Notes: a model not told the origin generated them from the letters alone. Shown: positions 40,565 through 54,344, counted from the stretch's first letter. The stretch is DNA of 64,000 bases from Megamerina dolium (GCA_963854835.1 OY978530.1:37148639-37212638), one strand, 5' to 3'. Numbers and translations: made by a program.

Positions 40565-40918
40565 CCCCTGTTACTTTCTTAATTATTCTATGTATTTTTC
40601 TTTTCAATTTCTTCGCCATTTTGTCATCTCTCGTAGCTGAACTATTTTGCCGTCACATATAGAAAAACCTCTCTGATGGACGCCATCATGATTTCTATTA
40701 TTGTTGGCAAAAGCAAAAACGGTATCAGTTGCTGGCAGACCAAGAAGCAAAGGTTAGGTGAAGTTATGCTGCCGGCACCCAAATAGGGGCGCACCTTGGC
40801 CAAAATTGGTTCATTGCGTTACCGTGCATCAATAATGCTGTCTATCCTGCTCTCTACATTAAACGGAACCATTGGGATTTCCTAATTAATAGAGCAATGC
40901 CTCCGACATCCATGGCTG

Positions 40919-43907
40919 CTAGCTCAGTGGTATCTGTAAAAAAGGCACTCCCCAATAGTGTGTGCCTTCTGCGTGGAAAGGCGGGGAATCTACAGAGGAA
41001 GTGGAAAACAGTTTCCTCCTTTTCTTCGTCCTGGCAGCTACGACAAAAATCGTCGCTGGTAAACCAAGACTGGTAGCATGCCTACACACAAGCCAATGGC
41101 CCGTGAGTACGACAACTACATTACTGATAGTTTTCCTACTTATTGACAACAGTGAACGAGTTCTTCTATTGTCAAGAGTTGGCCAGATTTTTCTAGTAGT
41201 AACATAAGAGCTCTCATCCCGCCATCCCGATGGCTATAGTGAGGAAATATTGTATGACAAGAAGCCTGCATGTTGCAAGCGAAATTCCTGCTTGATGAGA
41301 TGGATAGATCTGTGCCAACCTAGTTTCCGGTCTTGCCAATTCATCTGCCTCACAGTTTTCTGAAATATCTCTATGCCCCGGTACCGATACAATGTGCACA
41401 TTGCAGTGCAGGGCATTTAACGTAAGTGCCGATTTGGCGAACGTTCCTGCGAGAGATTTAATGGCGGCTTGACTATCGGTGTAGATATAAATATCTTTGA
41501 AAGATATTGTGTTACAGCTAATTTGGAGCCGTCTGTGTACAATTGTACCGAGTGAACTCCAGTTTCTTTGACTATACCCGTATTCTATTCTTTCCTTGAG
41601 GATATGTGGGTTGAGAATCTATTATCAAAGCATGCCATAGGAATGGTATAGTCGATGGCATCCAGAATTGTAGTGCACTCCCCCAGGATTTTTCAATACC
41701 CGTGACGTCCTTTGAACCTTGTCTTTTATCCGTCTGTGTACCTCCTTATTTAAGAATTACCACCAAACTATCACCCCGTAAACAAAGAATTGGTCTGGAA
41801 TCGCTCAGTATAGCCATGGTACGATTGTATGCCTCATCCTTTATCTCTTACCTATGGCTTTTTTACAGGAATAGAGTGCTGCTGTTGCTTTACAAACCCT
41901 TTCCTCCGTGTTTGGTTTTTCCAATCTAGTTTTCTATCTAAATTTATACCCAAGTACTTCGCCTGTTCAGTTAACTTTAGGCTAGTCTTCCAAATTCTAG
42001 CTAAGGTCAAAATAGGTATTTTATGCTTCTTAGTAATTTTTTATTTTTTTAGTAAAGAGGACTAGCTCAGTTTTGGCAGGGTTGATGGCCAGACCAGAGT
42101 TTGAAACTCATTTGGACAGGATTGATAAGGGATGGTTCATCACTTCGGTGAGTGTATTTGAATATTTTCCCGATGCCATAAGTGCCATGTCATCTGCATA
42201 AGCCACCGCTTTGCATCCTGTGGCCTTTAATGATAAGAGAATTTCATTGATGGTTAAGTTCCACAAAAGATGCGACAACACAGCCTTTAATCGCAAATCT
42301 ACTAATGCATGAGGTACCCAAAGTACCCAAAGTTTATCACTCTTTGCGTTAGCAACTGACTAAAGAATCTAAGTATAGGTTCATCCACCTTAAGCATATC
42401 AAGAGAGTTTTCGACTGCTTCTGGGTTTATGTTATTGAAGGCCCCCTCAATATCTAGAAATGTGACCAGGCTATATTCTTTGCAGTGCAAAGATGTTTCG
42501 ATCTTCTGCAAAAGTGAGTGAAGGGCTGTCTCAATGGACTTGCCTTTGTTATATGCGTGTTGCAATAAAGAGATATTCTTAGTATCTATAGAACCCCTTA
42601 AGTGCACATCAAGTAGTCTTTCAAGGGTTTTCAATAAGAAGGATGATAGACTTATAGGTTTGAAATCACTTGCCTTTGAGTGGGACGTTTTTCCGCCTTT
42701 AGGGATAAACACCACGTTAACTTGTAGCCATGTCTTGGGGACATAGCATAGCCTTAGGCATGCAGAGAAGATTACCTCCAACCAAGGTGTTAGTAGATCC
42801 GCACACTTCTGCATGTTCACGGGTATAATACCATCAGCTCCTGGTGACTTGAATGTTTTAAAATTATTAATCGCCCATTTAATCTTTGTTTTATTGATTA
42901 TTTTGTGCGAGACGTCGTAGGTAATTCTACTACGATTAACATTGGGAGTTCGAACAGCCTTGAAAATGGGTATCAATTAATACCCGAGGAGTTTTTATAC
43001 TTAAAGTAGTCCAATCACCATCAGTCTTCATAATGAAGCTGGGTGTAACTGGATTCGTTGCAAGAATCCTTCGAAGGCGGCTTGCCTCTGAAATTTCCTC
43101 TATGTTGCTGCAAAAGTCATTCCATGATGATGTTTTTGCTCTCCTTATCGCCTTATCGCCTCGTAGGCCTCCTTATCGCCTCGTAGACTCTCCTTATAGG
43201 GTTGCCATTGATTAGTGATTTTGGCTCGGTTGAATTGCTGTCGACACTCCTTCCCTAGAGTGATGATCTCTACCGACCACCACGGAGGTCTCTTCCTTTT
43301 TGGAGTCCTTCTAAGGACTCCAGAAGCTTTCCTGTAATTTCTGAAGAGCGGCCTCAAGCTGCTCTTTATTTTGCAGGCTTGAGGGCGCCATGTGAGTGAG
43401 GGATTTATGTAGGGTGGCCCTATACTTATCCCAATTTGTGCGTTTCCAGTCCGAAAAGTCGTTTCTAAGGGTTATGTCTAAAACCTCCTCCCTGCTGCAG
43501 GTAATAAAGGTCGGTTTTGTACCTATGTTTGCGAGAGTCAAGATAGAACTAATCATATATTCAAAAAGTGACTCACCTCGTTCGTTGTTGTCTGAGCTGA
43601 CCCAGATATAATGGTGTGCGTTGGCATCGGCTCCCATCACCAGATTCGCCTCGTGTTTCTCCGCATAACGAACTGTCTTCCTTATTATGAGGTAAGGTGG
43701 GGGCTCAGTATGGTCGTGAGCCATGTACGCAGACATCAGCCAATATTTATGGGATTGATGATTTAACGCAGTGGTCACACTATCCTTGTCGCTGCAATCA
43801 GATAGTAGGAATGCTTTATCGCATTTCTTCACTAAAATACATGATCGAGGCTTACCTGCATTTTGAGCATAGTAGAGTCCATAATTTGGGAAGCATAGTC
43901 CGCGCAC
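40919..43907 (-). pseudogene. LOA-type LINE ORF2 remnants (endonuclease, RT, RNase H)
   Basis: Endonuclease: YGLYYAQNAGKPRSCILVKK and NLVMGADANAHHYIWVSSDN. Linker: [82 protein letters not shown] (motif A) and AVAYADDMALMASGKYSNTL (motif C). RNase H: SVPGHRDISENCEADELAR. Several frameshifts and stops separate these parts, so it is inactive. Confidence 0.88.
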
Positions 43908-43997
43908 CTTGTCATCCAGGATCCACGGTTCCTGAATTAAAAATTATCGCTTAGCCGAAGGACGAGAGCAGCGGAAGCTGCTTTAGAGTAGTACAGA

Positions 43998-44405
43998 TTA
44001 ATCTGGATCACCTTGAGAATCTTCCTTTTCAATATTCAATATAGACGCCTCGTTCACCGTGGTATTGGTGTCCTCGACATCGTAGCATAGTAGCGTATCG
44101 CTGTCAACGTCAACGTTCACTAGCCTCCAATAGTCTCTGGGAAGGAATGGATTTACGAGCCGTATTGGGTCCAAGATCTCCTTATTCTGACGGCTCTGTT
44201 GGAATCCAGACGCGTAACTTGGGTTTATTATAGATCTAGTCTCTAGGCTCCAACCTTGCGTTAGGCCAGATCTCCCAAGCATTCGCGATGACCTCTCTAA
44301 AGAGATCTGCCGATCGCTGGTCCGCTCAGGATATATTAACTTGATGCGTCCTTGATGCCATCCGGCATCTGTGTAACAAACGAATGGGCCAGGGTTCCTC
44401 GCCAT
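43998..44405 (-). pseudogene. LOA-type LINE ORF1 C-terminal fragment
   Basis: A 135-codon open part with [20 protein letters not shown]. It lies directly before the ORF2 endonuclease, as ORF1 does in this clade. The family's cysteine knuckles are not in this piece. Its role would be RNA binding. Confidence 0.6.
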
Positions 44406-44542
44406 TATATCCCTGTATGTCCTTAGGAGACTCTTCTCTACTAGACACCTTGCCCAAATGGCAGTGCTTCATCTTTATGGTTCCTATCAATGACGGCAAG
44501 GATAAGCTAGTCCTTTGCCACCTCACTGAAGAAACGCGCTTG

Positions 44543-44970
<428 letters not shown>

Positions 44971-44981
44971 TTGCCACGCGA

Positions 44982-45164
<183 letters not shown>

Positions 45165-45167
<3 letters not shown>

Positions 45168-46468
45168 GGTTATCCATTTTGCGGTTTCAAAAGTAAATGT
45201 AAATAAAACACTTATAAAACACTTTTTATCATGATATTTCTTTTTTATTATAAAGTTTGAACGTTGACATTATGTGTGAAATACTACATCATTTAAATGA
45301 CCACCACGCGAATTGTTGCAAGCATCGATTCTTTTGAGGTAATTTTCGACCACTTTTTGACACATATTGGGCGGTATCTCAGCCATAACATGACGAATGT
45401 TGGTTTTTAGGTGCTCAAGAGTTAAAGGTTTATCTGCATAAACACGGTCTTTCGCGTAGCCCCACAAAAAAAGTCAAGCGGTGTCAAATCGCATGATCTT
45501 GGTGGCCACTTGATATCGCCACGACGAGAAATTACGCGGCCAGAAAATTTCTCTTGCAATAAAGCCATATTCGCTCGAGTTGTGTGGCATGTGGCACCGT
45601 CTTGTTGAAACCACATATTCTCTAAGTCGTATTCTTCAATAGCAGGCAAAAAAAAGTCGGTTATCATATGACCATAACGCTCCGAATTGACGGTGACAGT
45701 CGTTCCATCGTCGTTTTCGAAGAAGTAAGGTCCAATCACACCTCCTGACCAAAGAGCGCACCAAGCAGTGACTTTTTGTGGATGTAGTGGCCTCTCTTCA
45801 ATTACTTGAGGATTCTCAGAACCCCAAATACGACAATTTTGTTTGTTAACATACCCACCGAGTGAGAAATGTGCTTCGTCGCTGAAGAAAATTTTGTTCG
45901 AAAAATCGCCGTCTACCGCCTGTTGTTCAAGCACCCATTCGACGTATCTATGACGTTGTGAATGGTCAGCTGGCTTCAGTTGTTGTGTGAGCTGGTTTTT
46001 ATATGAATGTAGGTGTAGATCCAAATGCAAAATACGCCATAATGTGCCGAAAGACAGTCTTAATTCCTGAGAACGATGAGAAATCGACACATTCGGGTCT
46101 TCGGCAACACTTTCACTTACAGCATCGATATTTTCGGTGGTACGAGCGAAACGATGATGCACAGGCCTTACAATATCTGTAACCGATGCAGTCTCTTCAT
46201 ATTTCTTCACACTTTTGCCAATTGCTTGCGTAGTTGGACGATTATGTAAACCATAATCTCCTCTTAAAGCACGATATGTGGCTGTGGCAGAATCACCATT
46301 TTTGTAGTAGGTTTTTACAATTTAATTGCGTTGTGCGATAGTTAAGCGATCCATTTTCGCAAATGTCAGACTTTGAACTGAAAAAGAAAGAAATTGCTTT
46401 AACAACTCAGTTTGACAGATGTCGAATTCTAGCCCTATACTTTTGAAACCGCGAAATGGATAACCCTT
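45165..46468 (-). mobile_element. DD41D mariner-like transposon, copy C (most complete)
   Basis: Both ends carry GGGTTATCCATTTYGCGG-type inverted repeats starting AA, flanked by TA repeats on both sides, so it sits inside a (TA)n array. Length is 1,304 bp. It has no large deletion and serves as reference for copies A, B and D. Confidence 0.95.
45270..46354 (-). pseudogene. DD41D transposase (copy C), two point lesions
   Basis: Start MDRLTIAQRN at the complement of 46352-46354, with TAA as codon 11 in place of the isoleucine-lysine seen in copy D. After that the frame is open for 262 codons: HTH, then IFFSDEAHFSLGGYVNKQN (first aspartate), ENDDGTTVTVNSERYGH, WFQQDGATCHTT (second aspartate) and SCDLTPLDFF (third, 41 residues later). 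At about 45465 a short A run (7 bases) shifts the frame, and the C-terminus continues as WGYAKDRVYADKPLTLEHLK. Repair of two sites would separate it from a full protein of about 345 residues. Confidence 0.92.
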
Positions 46469-46491
46469 TATATATACATACATATATATAC

Positions 46492-46590
<99 letters not shown>
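46469..46590. repeat. (TA)n array with (CA)n core
   Basis: TA repeat with a CACACACACACACA block at about 46508-46522, lying exactly between the terminus of DD41D copy C and the terminus of the Tc1 element. Confidence 0.96.
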
Positions 46591-48237
46591 CAGTGGCTCA
46601 CAGCTTATTTCGTACAGTGTATATATTTTTATGTACATGGCTGTAACATCGAAACTAAAAAACTTATCGATAAGTTTTGAATGTAGATGTCTGTGTATGT
46701 GTTTAGTAAACCTAATAAGAAAACGGGGAACCCCAAAAATTGTTCTTTTTGTCATGCAAGAAAGAAAAACTATTGATCAGCTGATTTTCAGCTCACATCT
46801 TATTTCGTACACAAACTTCAATGTAAGTAAGTTTCATTCTGCCGCGCAGTTACAAAGTTTTTTTGAATTGTATGAGTTTTTGGACCTTTTTAACTATTAT
46901 AACAATTTTTATTATTATTATTTTAAATAGTTAAAGTGCTGGAAAATAAACATTTAGCGTTATGGGTCGTCGTACAACGATGGAACAGCGTAAACTGGTA
47001 ATTAACCATTTTAGGAAAGGTCAGAGTGTGCGAAAAATTGCTGAAATGACAAATTTAAGTGCCTCAACTGTCCAATACATCATTCAACGCTTCGTTCGCG
47101 AAAATCGGTTGGAGAACAAGGGCAGAGAAGCACCTAATAAGATTTTCAACGCATCAGACGAGCGTTATATTGTACGAAAAATTAAGAAAATTCCAAAGTT
47201 ATCCGCTCCGAAGTTGGCTGCAGAGGTTCAGCGTGAAATAGGAAATCATCCAGTGCTGAAACTGTCCGACGTGTGCTGCGCAATCATGACTTGAACGGTC
47301 GAGTAGCCCGAAAGAAACTATTCATTTCAAAAATGAATATACAACGCCGACTTGACTCCGCCAAAGAGCATATTATTAAGACTCCTGCGTTCTGGAATAC
47401 CGTTATTTTCGCGGATGAGTCTAAGTTTAATATTTTTGGTTCGGACGGAATGTCATATGTTTGGCGTAAAGCGAATACCGAGCTAAACAAGGAGAACCTT
47501 AAGCCCACAGTGAAGCATGGTGGCGGTAGCGTGATGGTTTGGGCCTGTATGTCAGCAGCCGGAGTAGGTGAATTGGTTTTTATTGAGGGGACAATGGACA
47601 AAATGAAGTACCTCGAGATTCTGAAAATCAATTTACTTCAAAGTGCAGACAAACTGGATTTGCGGGATGAATTTCGGTACTACCAAGATAATGACCCAAA
47701 ACATAAATCTGGGATTGTGCAATCTTGGCTTATTTGGAACTGCCCACACTTGATGTCTCCACCACCACAGTCACCTGACATGAATGTGATTGAAAATCTT
47801 TGGTCTATTTTGGACAATAAAATAAGAACACACAAGATTTCTAATAAGCAAGACCTAAAGAAGGTACTGATGGAGGAATGGAAAAAAATCACACCAGACA
47901 TCACTCAAAAATTGGTGGATTCAATGCCAAATAGACTCCAGGCTATCATTAACGCTAAGGGATGTCATACTAAATATTAAAATCAACTTACTTTGTTTTT
48001 AGTTTGAACTTAAAGAGACTGTACGAAATAAGCTGTGACATGAATTTTCCTATTTTATTCTTATTTTATTTTTTTATAGTGTCAAACACTAAAATTTTGA
48101 AAAAGTAAATTTTGGAAAATAAAAAACCTTCCTTTCAAAAATGGCATTTATATTTTGTTCAAATTTTTGCTATATTAGGAATTACGACTGCAGCAATTTT
48201 TAAACTGTCACTGTACGAAATAAGCTGGGAGCCACTG
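46591..48237 (+). mobile_element. Tc1-type transposon with IR/DR ends, nearly intact
   Basis: Left end CAGTGGCTCACAGCTTATTT (continuing CGTACAGTG) and right end complementary, with one mismatch in 29. TA lies at both flanks (46589-46590, 48238-48239). A second copy of the CTTATTTCGTACA core lies about 195 bp inside each end (about 46797 and about 48020). This is the IR/DR arrangement known from several Tc1 families. Length is 1,647 bp. Confidence 0.95.
46962..47980 (+). pseudogene. Tc1 transposase (DD34E), single frameshift
   Basis: Starts MGRRTTMEQRKLVINHFRKG at 46962 and ends KGCHTKY-stop at 47980, about 340 residues, which is full length for the family. N-terminal paired-like helix-turn-helix domains lie in residues 1-110. 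Catalytic residues are VIFADESKFNIFGSDG (first D), YYQDNDPKHKSG (second D) and SPDMNVIENLW (E), with exactly 34 residues between the last two. The glycine-rich KHGGGSVMVWACMS box is present. One base is missing near 47255 (HPV / ETVRRVL), splitting the frame into 46962-47294 and 47273-47980. It catalyses cut-and-paste transposition at TA sites. Confidence 0.94.
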
Positions 48238-48360
<123 letters not shown>

Positions 48361-49140
48361 CTAGTCAAGTCATAAATATTGGTACCCAGAAAAATCTACT
48401 CCAAATGAAAATGAAATAATACAAACCTTAGAACACTTTATTCGAAATGACTTTCAATTGACTTCCGCACGTCGTGAGACGTTCTTCTCGATCTCGATCT
48501 CTAATACAGACCTTAACTTGTAATCCAACGGGTTAAGGTTTGCACCAAGCTGGCCAATCATCCGTTGATATGAAGTCCGGAATGTTGGTTTTAGCCACAA
48601 TTGAGTCGGTTTTGCCTTGTGGGCTATAGCTGAGACCTCTTTGGATCCTTGGGATGAGTTGGAATGCTTCTCTGGGTGACCGAGTATACACAAGATCGTT
48701 CTGTTTATTGACCGATTCTTCTACGGTGGAGATTTTCCTGTCAGTAAACAAAATTAGTCTGTGAGCGTACCGGTTGCGTAACGCTTTCGATTTTTGCTTG
48801 CATTTTCCTTACAATGCTGCCGTAAGCAGATGTCCAGTGTGTAGGTTGTACGAGCTGAGTTGTAAATCTTCATGAACATTGATTTTTGCGAAATTTACTT
48901 TTCCCGCCACAAGATTTTCTGTTTTTGCAGCCGTTTTCGGTCGATTCGTTTCTTCACGGCTTCGATCGCTTTCGGAGTTCTCACAAAGCGCGGACGGCGG
49001 GACCTTTAACAGTCGCGTACTCCACCATTATATTCAAACAACTTCACAGCACGATACACAAAATTGAGAGTGATTCCAAGCGGCCGCAACGTCCGAGAGT
49101 TATCGCCTTTTCCCATGTTGCATTTTAGTAGTCTAACTAC
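48361..49140 (-). pseudogene. Tc1/mariner-type transposase relic (DD37D-like)
   Basis: Minus-strand pieces: VYRAVKLFEYNGGVRDC, RPRFVRTPKAIEAVKKR, ISTVEESVNKQNDLVYTRSP (just after the first aspartate), REAFQLIPRIQRG, TNIPDFISTDDWPAWCKP and NPLDYKLRSVLEIEIEKN (third aspartate). The second aspartate is deleted, so the spacing cannot be measured here. The assignment to the DD37D (maT-like) group rests on the wording of the flanking motifs. No clear inverted ends. Confidence 0.7.
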
Positions 49141-49252
49141 AACAATACGATTTTCGATGTCGCCCCATAGCATAATTGTAAACAATTGATGCCAAAAATG
49201 TCAACTGTCAAATCACAGTCACGATGAAATGGTTGCACCCAATATTACATTC

Positions 49253-49622
<370 letters not shown>

Positions 49623-49685
49623 ATGTGATTACTATACTGTTATTTTAATCTTCTCGTTGTAATTTTTCTTATTATATTTAGCATG

Positions 49686-50540
49686 AATGTATGCTTGGAT
49701 GCATCGACCCAATTTTCAGCTTATTCGTAAGAATGAAAGCGCTGTTCTTCCAAGCCGTGTCTCATCGACTGGAACAAGTGGTAGTCGGCTATACGACAGG
49801 TGGGGTAGCACTTTCCATGTGGGCGTTTTTAAGTACGTTGCAACGAGCAGACTTTGTCGTGTCTATCAGCGTATTGCGGTGGTTTTTCTCGAAATGCTCT
49901 GCTCAAGCGCATCAATTTTCGTCGGTACAAATCACCTGTGATATGACCCGTTTTCAACAACTCATAGTACACCACATCTAGCTGGTCTCACAGCACAGCA
50001 TGATCTTGTCGCCATGAATATTCATCTTTGCCGTGGATCATGACGCTCGGTCGGGGTATCCATACGTTGCCCGATGTTTTGGAATATAGTAATGGACTCA
50101 ATTTTCATCACTGGTCACAATTCCATACTCGTGAAAACACGGTCTCTTGGCTTCAGTTCATACGGCACCCAAGTTCCTACCTTTAAGATCATTCCAATTG
50201 CGTTTAAACGATGGCAAATGGTTGGCTGATTGACTCCAAGTGAGTTCATCTTGCGTTTATTATGGATTTTCATCGAGCCTTGCCTCCAATTCTTCATCCT
50301 CAAACTTTGGTGGTGCTTCGGGTTGTTCTTTGTCTTCCAAATCAAAATTGCCACTTTTAAATTGTGGAAACCACTTCAGACACGTTCATTTAGGTAAGAC
50401 ATGGTCACCATAAACATCCACTAAATTACGGTGGCTTTCGGTAGCCTTTTTCTTCATATTGACGTAGTGAAGTAAAACTCCCATCAAAAACAATAATGGC
50501 GAATTATGTTACAATTCAACGCGATGAATTGCAACAGAAG
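49686..50540 (-). pseudogene. mariner transposase remnant
   Basis: On the minus strand: HYVNMKKKATESHRNLVDVY, KWFPQFKSGNFDL, LGVNQPTICHRLNAIGMILK, GTWVPYELKPRD, then decayed catalytic and C-terminal parts. The helix-turn-helix and WVPYELKPRD box are mariner hallmarks. Related to the remnant at 31630-32490. Frame breaks occur throughout. Confidence 0.85.
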
Positions 50541-50987
50541 CGTTAATGTGCATAAATAATTAGGATACCTCTTTTTATTTTGCAATATATTCTTCTATAT
50601 TTTTACATTACTTCAATATCTTCTTTTGTTTCAAATCTAAATATATGAATTCTTCTTTGCTTCTTCCTCCTTTTTTTCTTTTGTTGTTGTTCGAAAATTG
50701 TAGTTTCCTACATTAATTTCTGTAATTTGCAATATTTTCGTTATTACAGTGTTTACGTTGCACATTTGTCCACAGTCTAGTACTATGCAATTTGACTTTA
50801 TTTAGTTCTATTGCGGTCCCTATTTTTGTCGTAGGATATTAATTTGTGCCTTGTGTCTTTGTCATGTAGTAATAAAGAAAACTACAAAAAATCAATTCTC
50901 ATACCATTCCCATAGTTTAAGTTTTTTCCATACTTCTATGTCATTTGATTTAAGTTGTATTATTATTTCTTGTACCTAAAAATTATA
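50541..50987. other. No recognisable gene
   Basis: T-rich sequence, including CTTCCTCCTTTTTTTCTTTTG. No conserved coding motif. Confidence 0.55.
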
Positions 50988-51950
50988 CTTACTTACTCAT
51001 GTGGCCATAACAACCGAATATCGATTTAGGCCGAATATAACATGATTCGCCAGCGATCACTGTTCTTCGTTAGCTGGCGCCAGTTAGAAATTCCAAGCGC
51101 CGTCAGGTTCTCCAGTACTTAGTCTTTCCACCGGAGGTTAGGTCTCCTCTTCTGCGTCGTCCTCCAGCGGTTTCCGAATATAACACCATCTTAGCTGTAG
51201 CGTGTTCTTCCATTCGCTCGTCATGACCTAGCCAGCGCAGCCGCTGGATTTTGATGCGTTATACTATGTCAATATCGGCATACAGCTCGTACAGCTCATG
51301 GTTGTACCTTATTCGGCACTCGCCACCAACGCAAATAGGACTAAAGATTTTGCGTGGGACTTTTCTCTCGAAAACTCCAAGCATTCGCTCATCAGAGGTG
51401 GAAATTGTCCAGACTTCAGCGCCATATGTTAGGACAGGCATGATGAGAGACTTGTAGAGTGTAGTTTTCGTTCTTCGAGAAAGGGCTCGATTTCTCAATT
51501 GCTTACTTAGCCCAAAGTAGCGCCTGTTTGCAAGAGTGATCCTTGGCAAAATCTCTAGGCGGACGTCATTACTGCTGTTAATGCTGGTTCCAAGATAGAC
51601 AAAGCCCCTTACTACTTCAAAAGCGTAGTTGTCAACAGTAACGTGCTGTCCAAGACGTCGGGACTCTTTGTTTGTTGACACTAGATACTTGGTCTTGCCC
51701 TTGTTCACCGTAAGACCCATCCGACGTGAGTCTCTCTCCAACTCTGAGAATGCTGCACTGACTGCTCACGTGTTTATGCCGATTATGTCAATATCGTCGG
51801 CATACGCTAACAGAATGACACATTTGTTGAAGATAGTGCCATTAAGTCGTAGATCTGCAGCTCGTATTATTTTCTCCATAAAGATTGAAGAAGTCGCACG
51901 ATAAGGAATCACCTTGTCTGACACACCGTTCGGTATTAAACCGAGAAAAT
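50988..51950 (-). mobile_element. RTE-type LINE, 5' truncated
   Basis: On the + strand it starts TTACTTACTCATGTGGCCAT, the reverse of the 3' tail. The minus strand encodes RRMGLTVNKGKTKYLVSTNK, ALSRRTKTTLYKSLIMPVLT and CVGGECRIRYNHELYELYAD. The 160-codon open part is 51259-51741. The YADD box region (about 51790) is disrupted. The 5' limit near 51950 is within the RT. Confidence 0.9.
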
Positions 51951-53565
51951 TTTTGTTATTTCAACGTCAAATTAATAAAGTTTTAAAAATATGTCCTCCG
52001 TAATTTTTTGATATTTCGTGCTAAATTCAAAACCATAATCAGTTTCAATATCCACTTGCCAGTTCCTTTTTAATTAATTTATAGGTGAAAACCTGATGAA
52101 ACAATTTCGAAATATGTATTTTAAAGCTTTATTTACCTGAGAGTAAATAGTTTCAACATAGTTTGAAATTTATGCAATGAAAACGCGATAAATTTTTATT
52201 CAGAAGTATGGCTTGTACAATATGGTACAATATCTGTGCACAAAGTGTCGATGCATTCACGCAAGATAATAGAATAACTAGAGATTCCCATTGGATGGCC
52301 ATCGGAAGAAGCTCAGGAAGCATCAAATAAGATTTTTTTAAGGCCCGGCTTCATAATACATGTAGGTGCTACTTTAGGGTGGCTAATAATGAGGATGCTT
52401 TGTATCATCTGTTGATCTCTTCAGATCCTCTTGTTAGTATGCGTATCAAACGAGAAAAAAATATAAATAATTAGCACTAGAAGCACAAGAATTACTTCTG
52501 CTTAGTATCAAAGAAATATAAATAAATTTCGTCTCATATATAGCTTTTGACCTTTATTTACCTTTATATCAAGTGTTTTAGGTTTAGTGAAATACTAAAT
52601 ATGAATATAATAAACTTATTTTTAGAAAAACAAATATTTTTTGTTTAATTTAAAGTAGAAATTACAATATATGATAAATCAAATAGAAACTTATTTGAGG
52701 AGTTCCATAACAAAAGGTAATAATTCAAGTTTAAATTTTTTCCAGGTTTTTGGGATAATCTTATTATACATTTCATTATCTATGTATTAGCGGTTAAAGG
52801 TTGTGCGAATTTTTCAGCTAACTCATTTAATATGACCTTTAAAAATGTTGGTTTTACACCAAAATTTGGCATGTTTCGATTACTTTTTCTTAACTCCTCA
52901 GTTCTAAAAACCTTATCCGTTTTGTGGTTGGGAGGAGCTTGTGGGTGTTAGTGTCAAGCGAGCATATATAGCCCTTGTTTGTCAAGGTCAATTCCTATAT
53001 CGAATTTTATTGAATTTAATTAAGTGGTTTTTGAAATATAAATAATCAATAAAATATGGGCAGTGTCACGCCCTATTCAAAATATGGTTCTATAACTCCG
53101 TTCTATCAAAATCAATTCTATCCTTCATTAAAAAGGTAGAGGAGATTCTAGTGTCGTAAACGGGCTTCGGTACAAAATATCTCGTTTGGTCGCAGTGCCC
53201 GTAACACTTGTGGTTGGCCTCCAGAGGTATCAGTTATAGGGCTTGGTCTGGTTTCGCGTGGTCCACTTGATGAAAAAGGATTATGTCATTGTTCCAACGT
53301 CACGCTCTCTTTTGATTGATTGATTGAACTCCGTTTTTGCTTCAAATATGTCGTTATATGTCAAGTTAGAGCAGTTAGATTTGAAAACATTGCAATTTAA
53401 ACATTTCAAAATTCTCATTCTAGTGAGATTATTCGTATTTTGAAACGGAATAAGTTCATTTTAGCACTATTTATTAATATTTATCAATGAATACACGAAT
53501 TTGAATATTGTAGGTCCATTTTTACTATTTATGGCTAATTTTTGTACGAAACGCTCCCACTGTGC
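51951..53565. other. No recognisable gene in 1.6 kb
   Basis: A+T-rich sequence. One stretch (about 53040-53110) has CACGCCCTATTCAAAATATG and neighbouring phrases that recall the tandem repeat at 7.4-8.9 kb. No coding motif. Confidence 0.5.
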
Positions 53566-53570
53566 GTAGC

Positions 53571-53890
53571 TGCCGTAGCTCAATGGTTAGTGCGTTGGTC
53601 TGGAATCATAACAAATTTATTATCGAAAATATTTTTATTTCGAACGGTACCCACCTGCCGGCAAGCAATTGGCAATTCTTGCGTCAGTAAAAATTTCCCA
53701 CCGAAAAGCTTCTAAAAAAACTCTGTGGCAAACCCCAGACAAAGTGATGGTACAAGGGTTCTGCCATCCGGAACAGGTTAAGATAAGTAGGTTCCTTCTA
53801 ATACTGTCCAAAATTTAACACGCAGAACAGCACCGAAAGAGAGTTCGGCCAAAGCTCCCTTCGGGGCTAATAAGTACCATATAATTATTT
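53571..53890 (+). mobile_element. tRNA-derived SINE, diverged
   Basis: Head CTGCCGTAGCTCAATGGTTA is present, but the box B segment is deleted (TCTGGAATCATAACAAATTT). The body and a diverged tail GGGGCTAATAAGTACCATAT follow. Confidence 0.87.
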
Positions 53891-54124
53891 ATTCTTATTA
53901 GAACACCATCATCGTTTTAACAAATTTTTTATTTGAATAAATAGTTATAATATAATTATTGCTATAACAGTAGTAAAAACAATTAAAGCGTTATTGATAA
54001 AACCAAACTTTTACGAAAAGTTATAATGGTATCACTTCCAACAAGTTATTAGATTGTGTACTCCCGCGGTTGGTAGAACTTTAAGTACCTTAGCTTAACC
54101 TCCTTTGTATTAAAATCTTTTAAA

Positions 54125-54330
54125 ATACTATTGTATGTGCACCATAAAGTAATGTCAGTAGATACGGTTCTCCATGAAGCTGTACAGGCATCTCTGGATA
54201 ACAAAAAATATACCATTACAACTTTCATGGTCATAGAGGCTGCCTTTAACTACTTTGGCATGGATGCCATCAAAAGGATATTGATAGAATTGAGAGTAAG
54301 TATTCTAAAGACAAAGAGCGACCGAAGATT
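54125..54330 (+). pseudogene. LOA/R1-type reverse transcriptase fragment
   Basis: Encodes MSVDTVLHEAVQASLDNKKY followed by MVIEAAFNYFGMDAIKRILI. This aligns with [20 protein letters not shown] and [20 protein letters not shown] of the LINE at 21.4-24.3 kb (RT motif A region). The motif A aspartate is changed. About 70 codons only. Confidence 0.7.
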
Positions 54331-54344
54331 GATCATTGCGTGAT

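Larger units (their letters stand above)
40750..44540 (-). mobile_element. LOA/R1-type LINE, long but heavily decayed
   Basis: Read on the minus strand, this has an ORF1 C-terminus (43998-44405), endonuclease (43311-43907) and RT (42108-42976). RNase H follows (41214-41400), then a zinc-motif C-terminus (40919-41149), ending CTTCACCTAACCT near 40750. 5' truncated by (TA)n at 44543. Related to, but a different family from, the LINE at 21.4-24.3 kb. Confidence 0.88.

Noticed and set aside
53040..53340. Second copy of the 157-bp tandem repeat
   Set aside because: Only short phrases such as CACGCCC recur. No period could be established.
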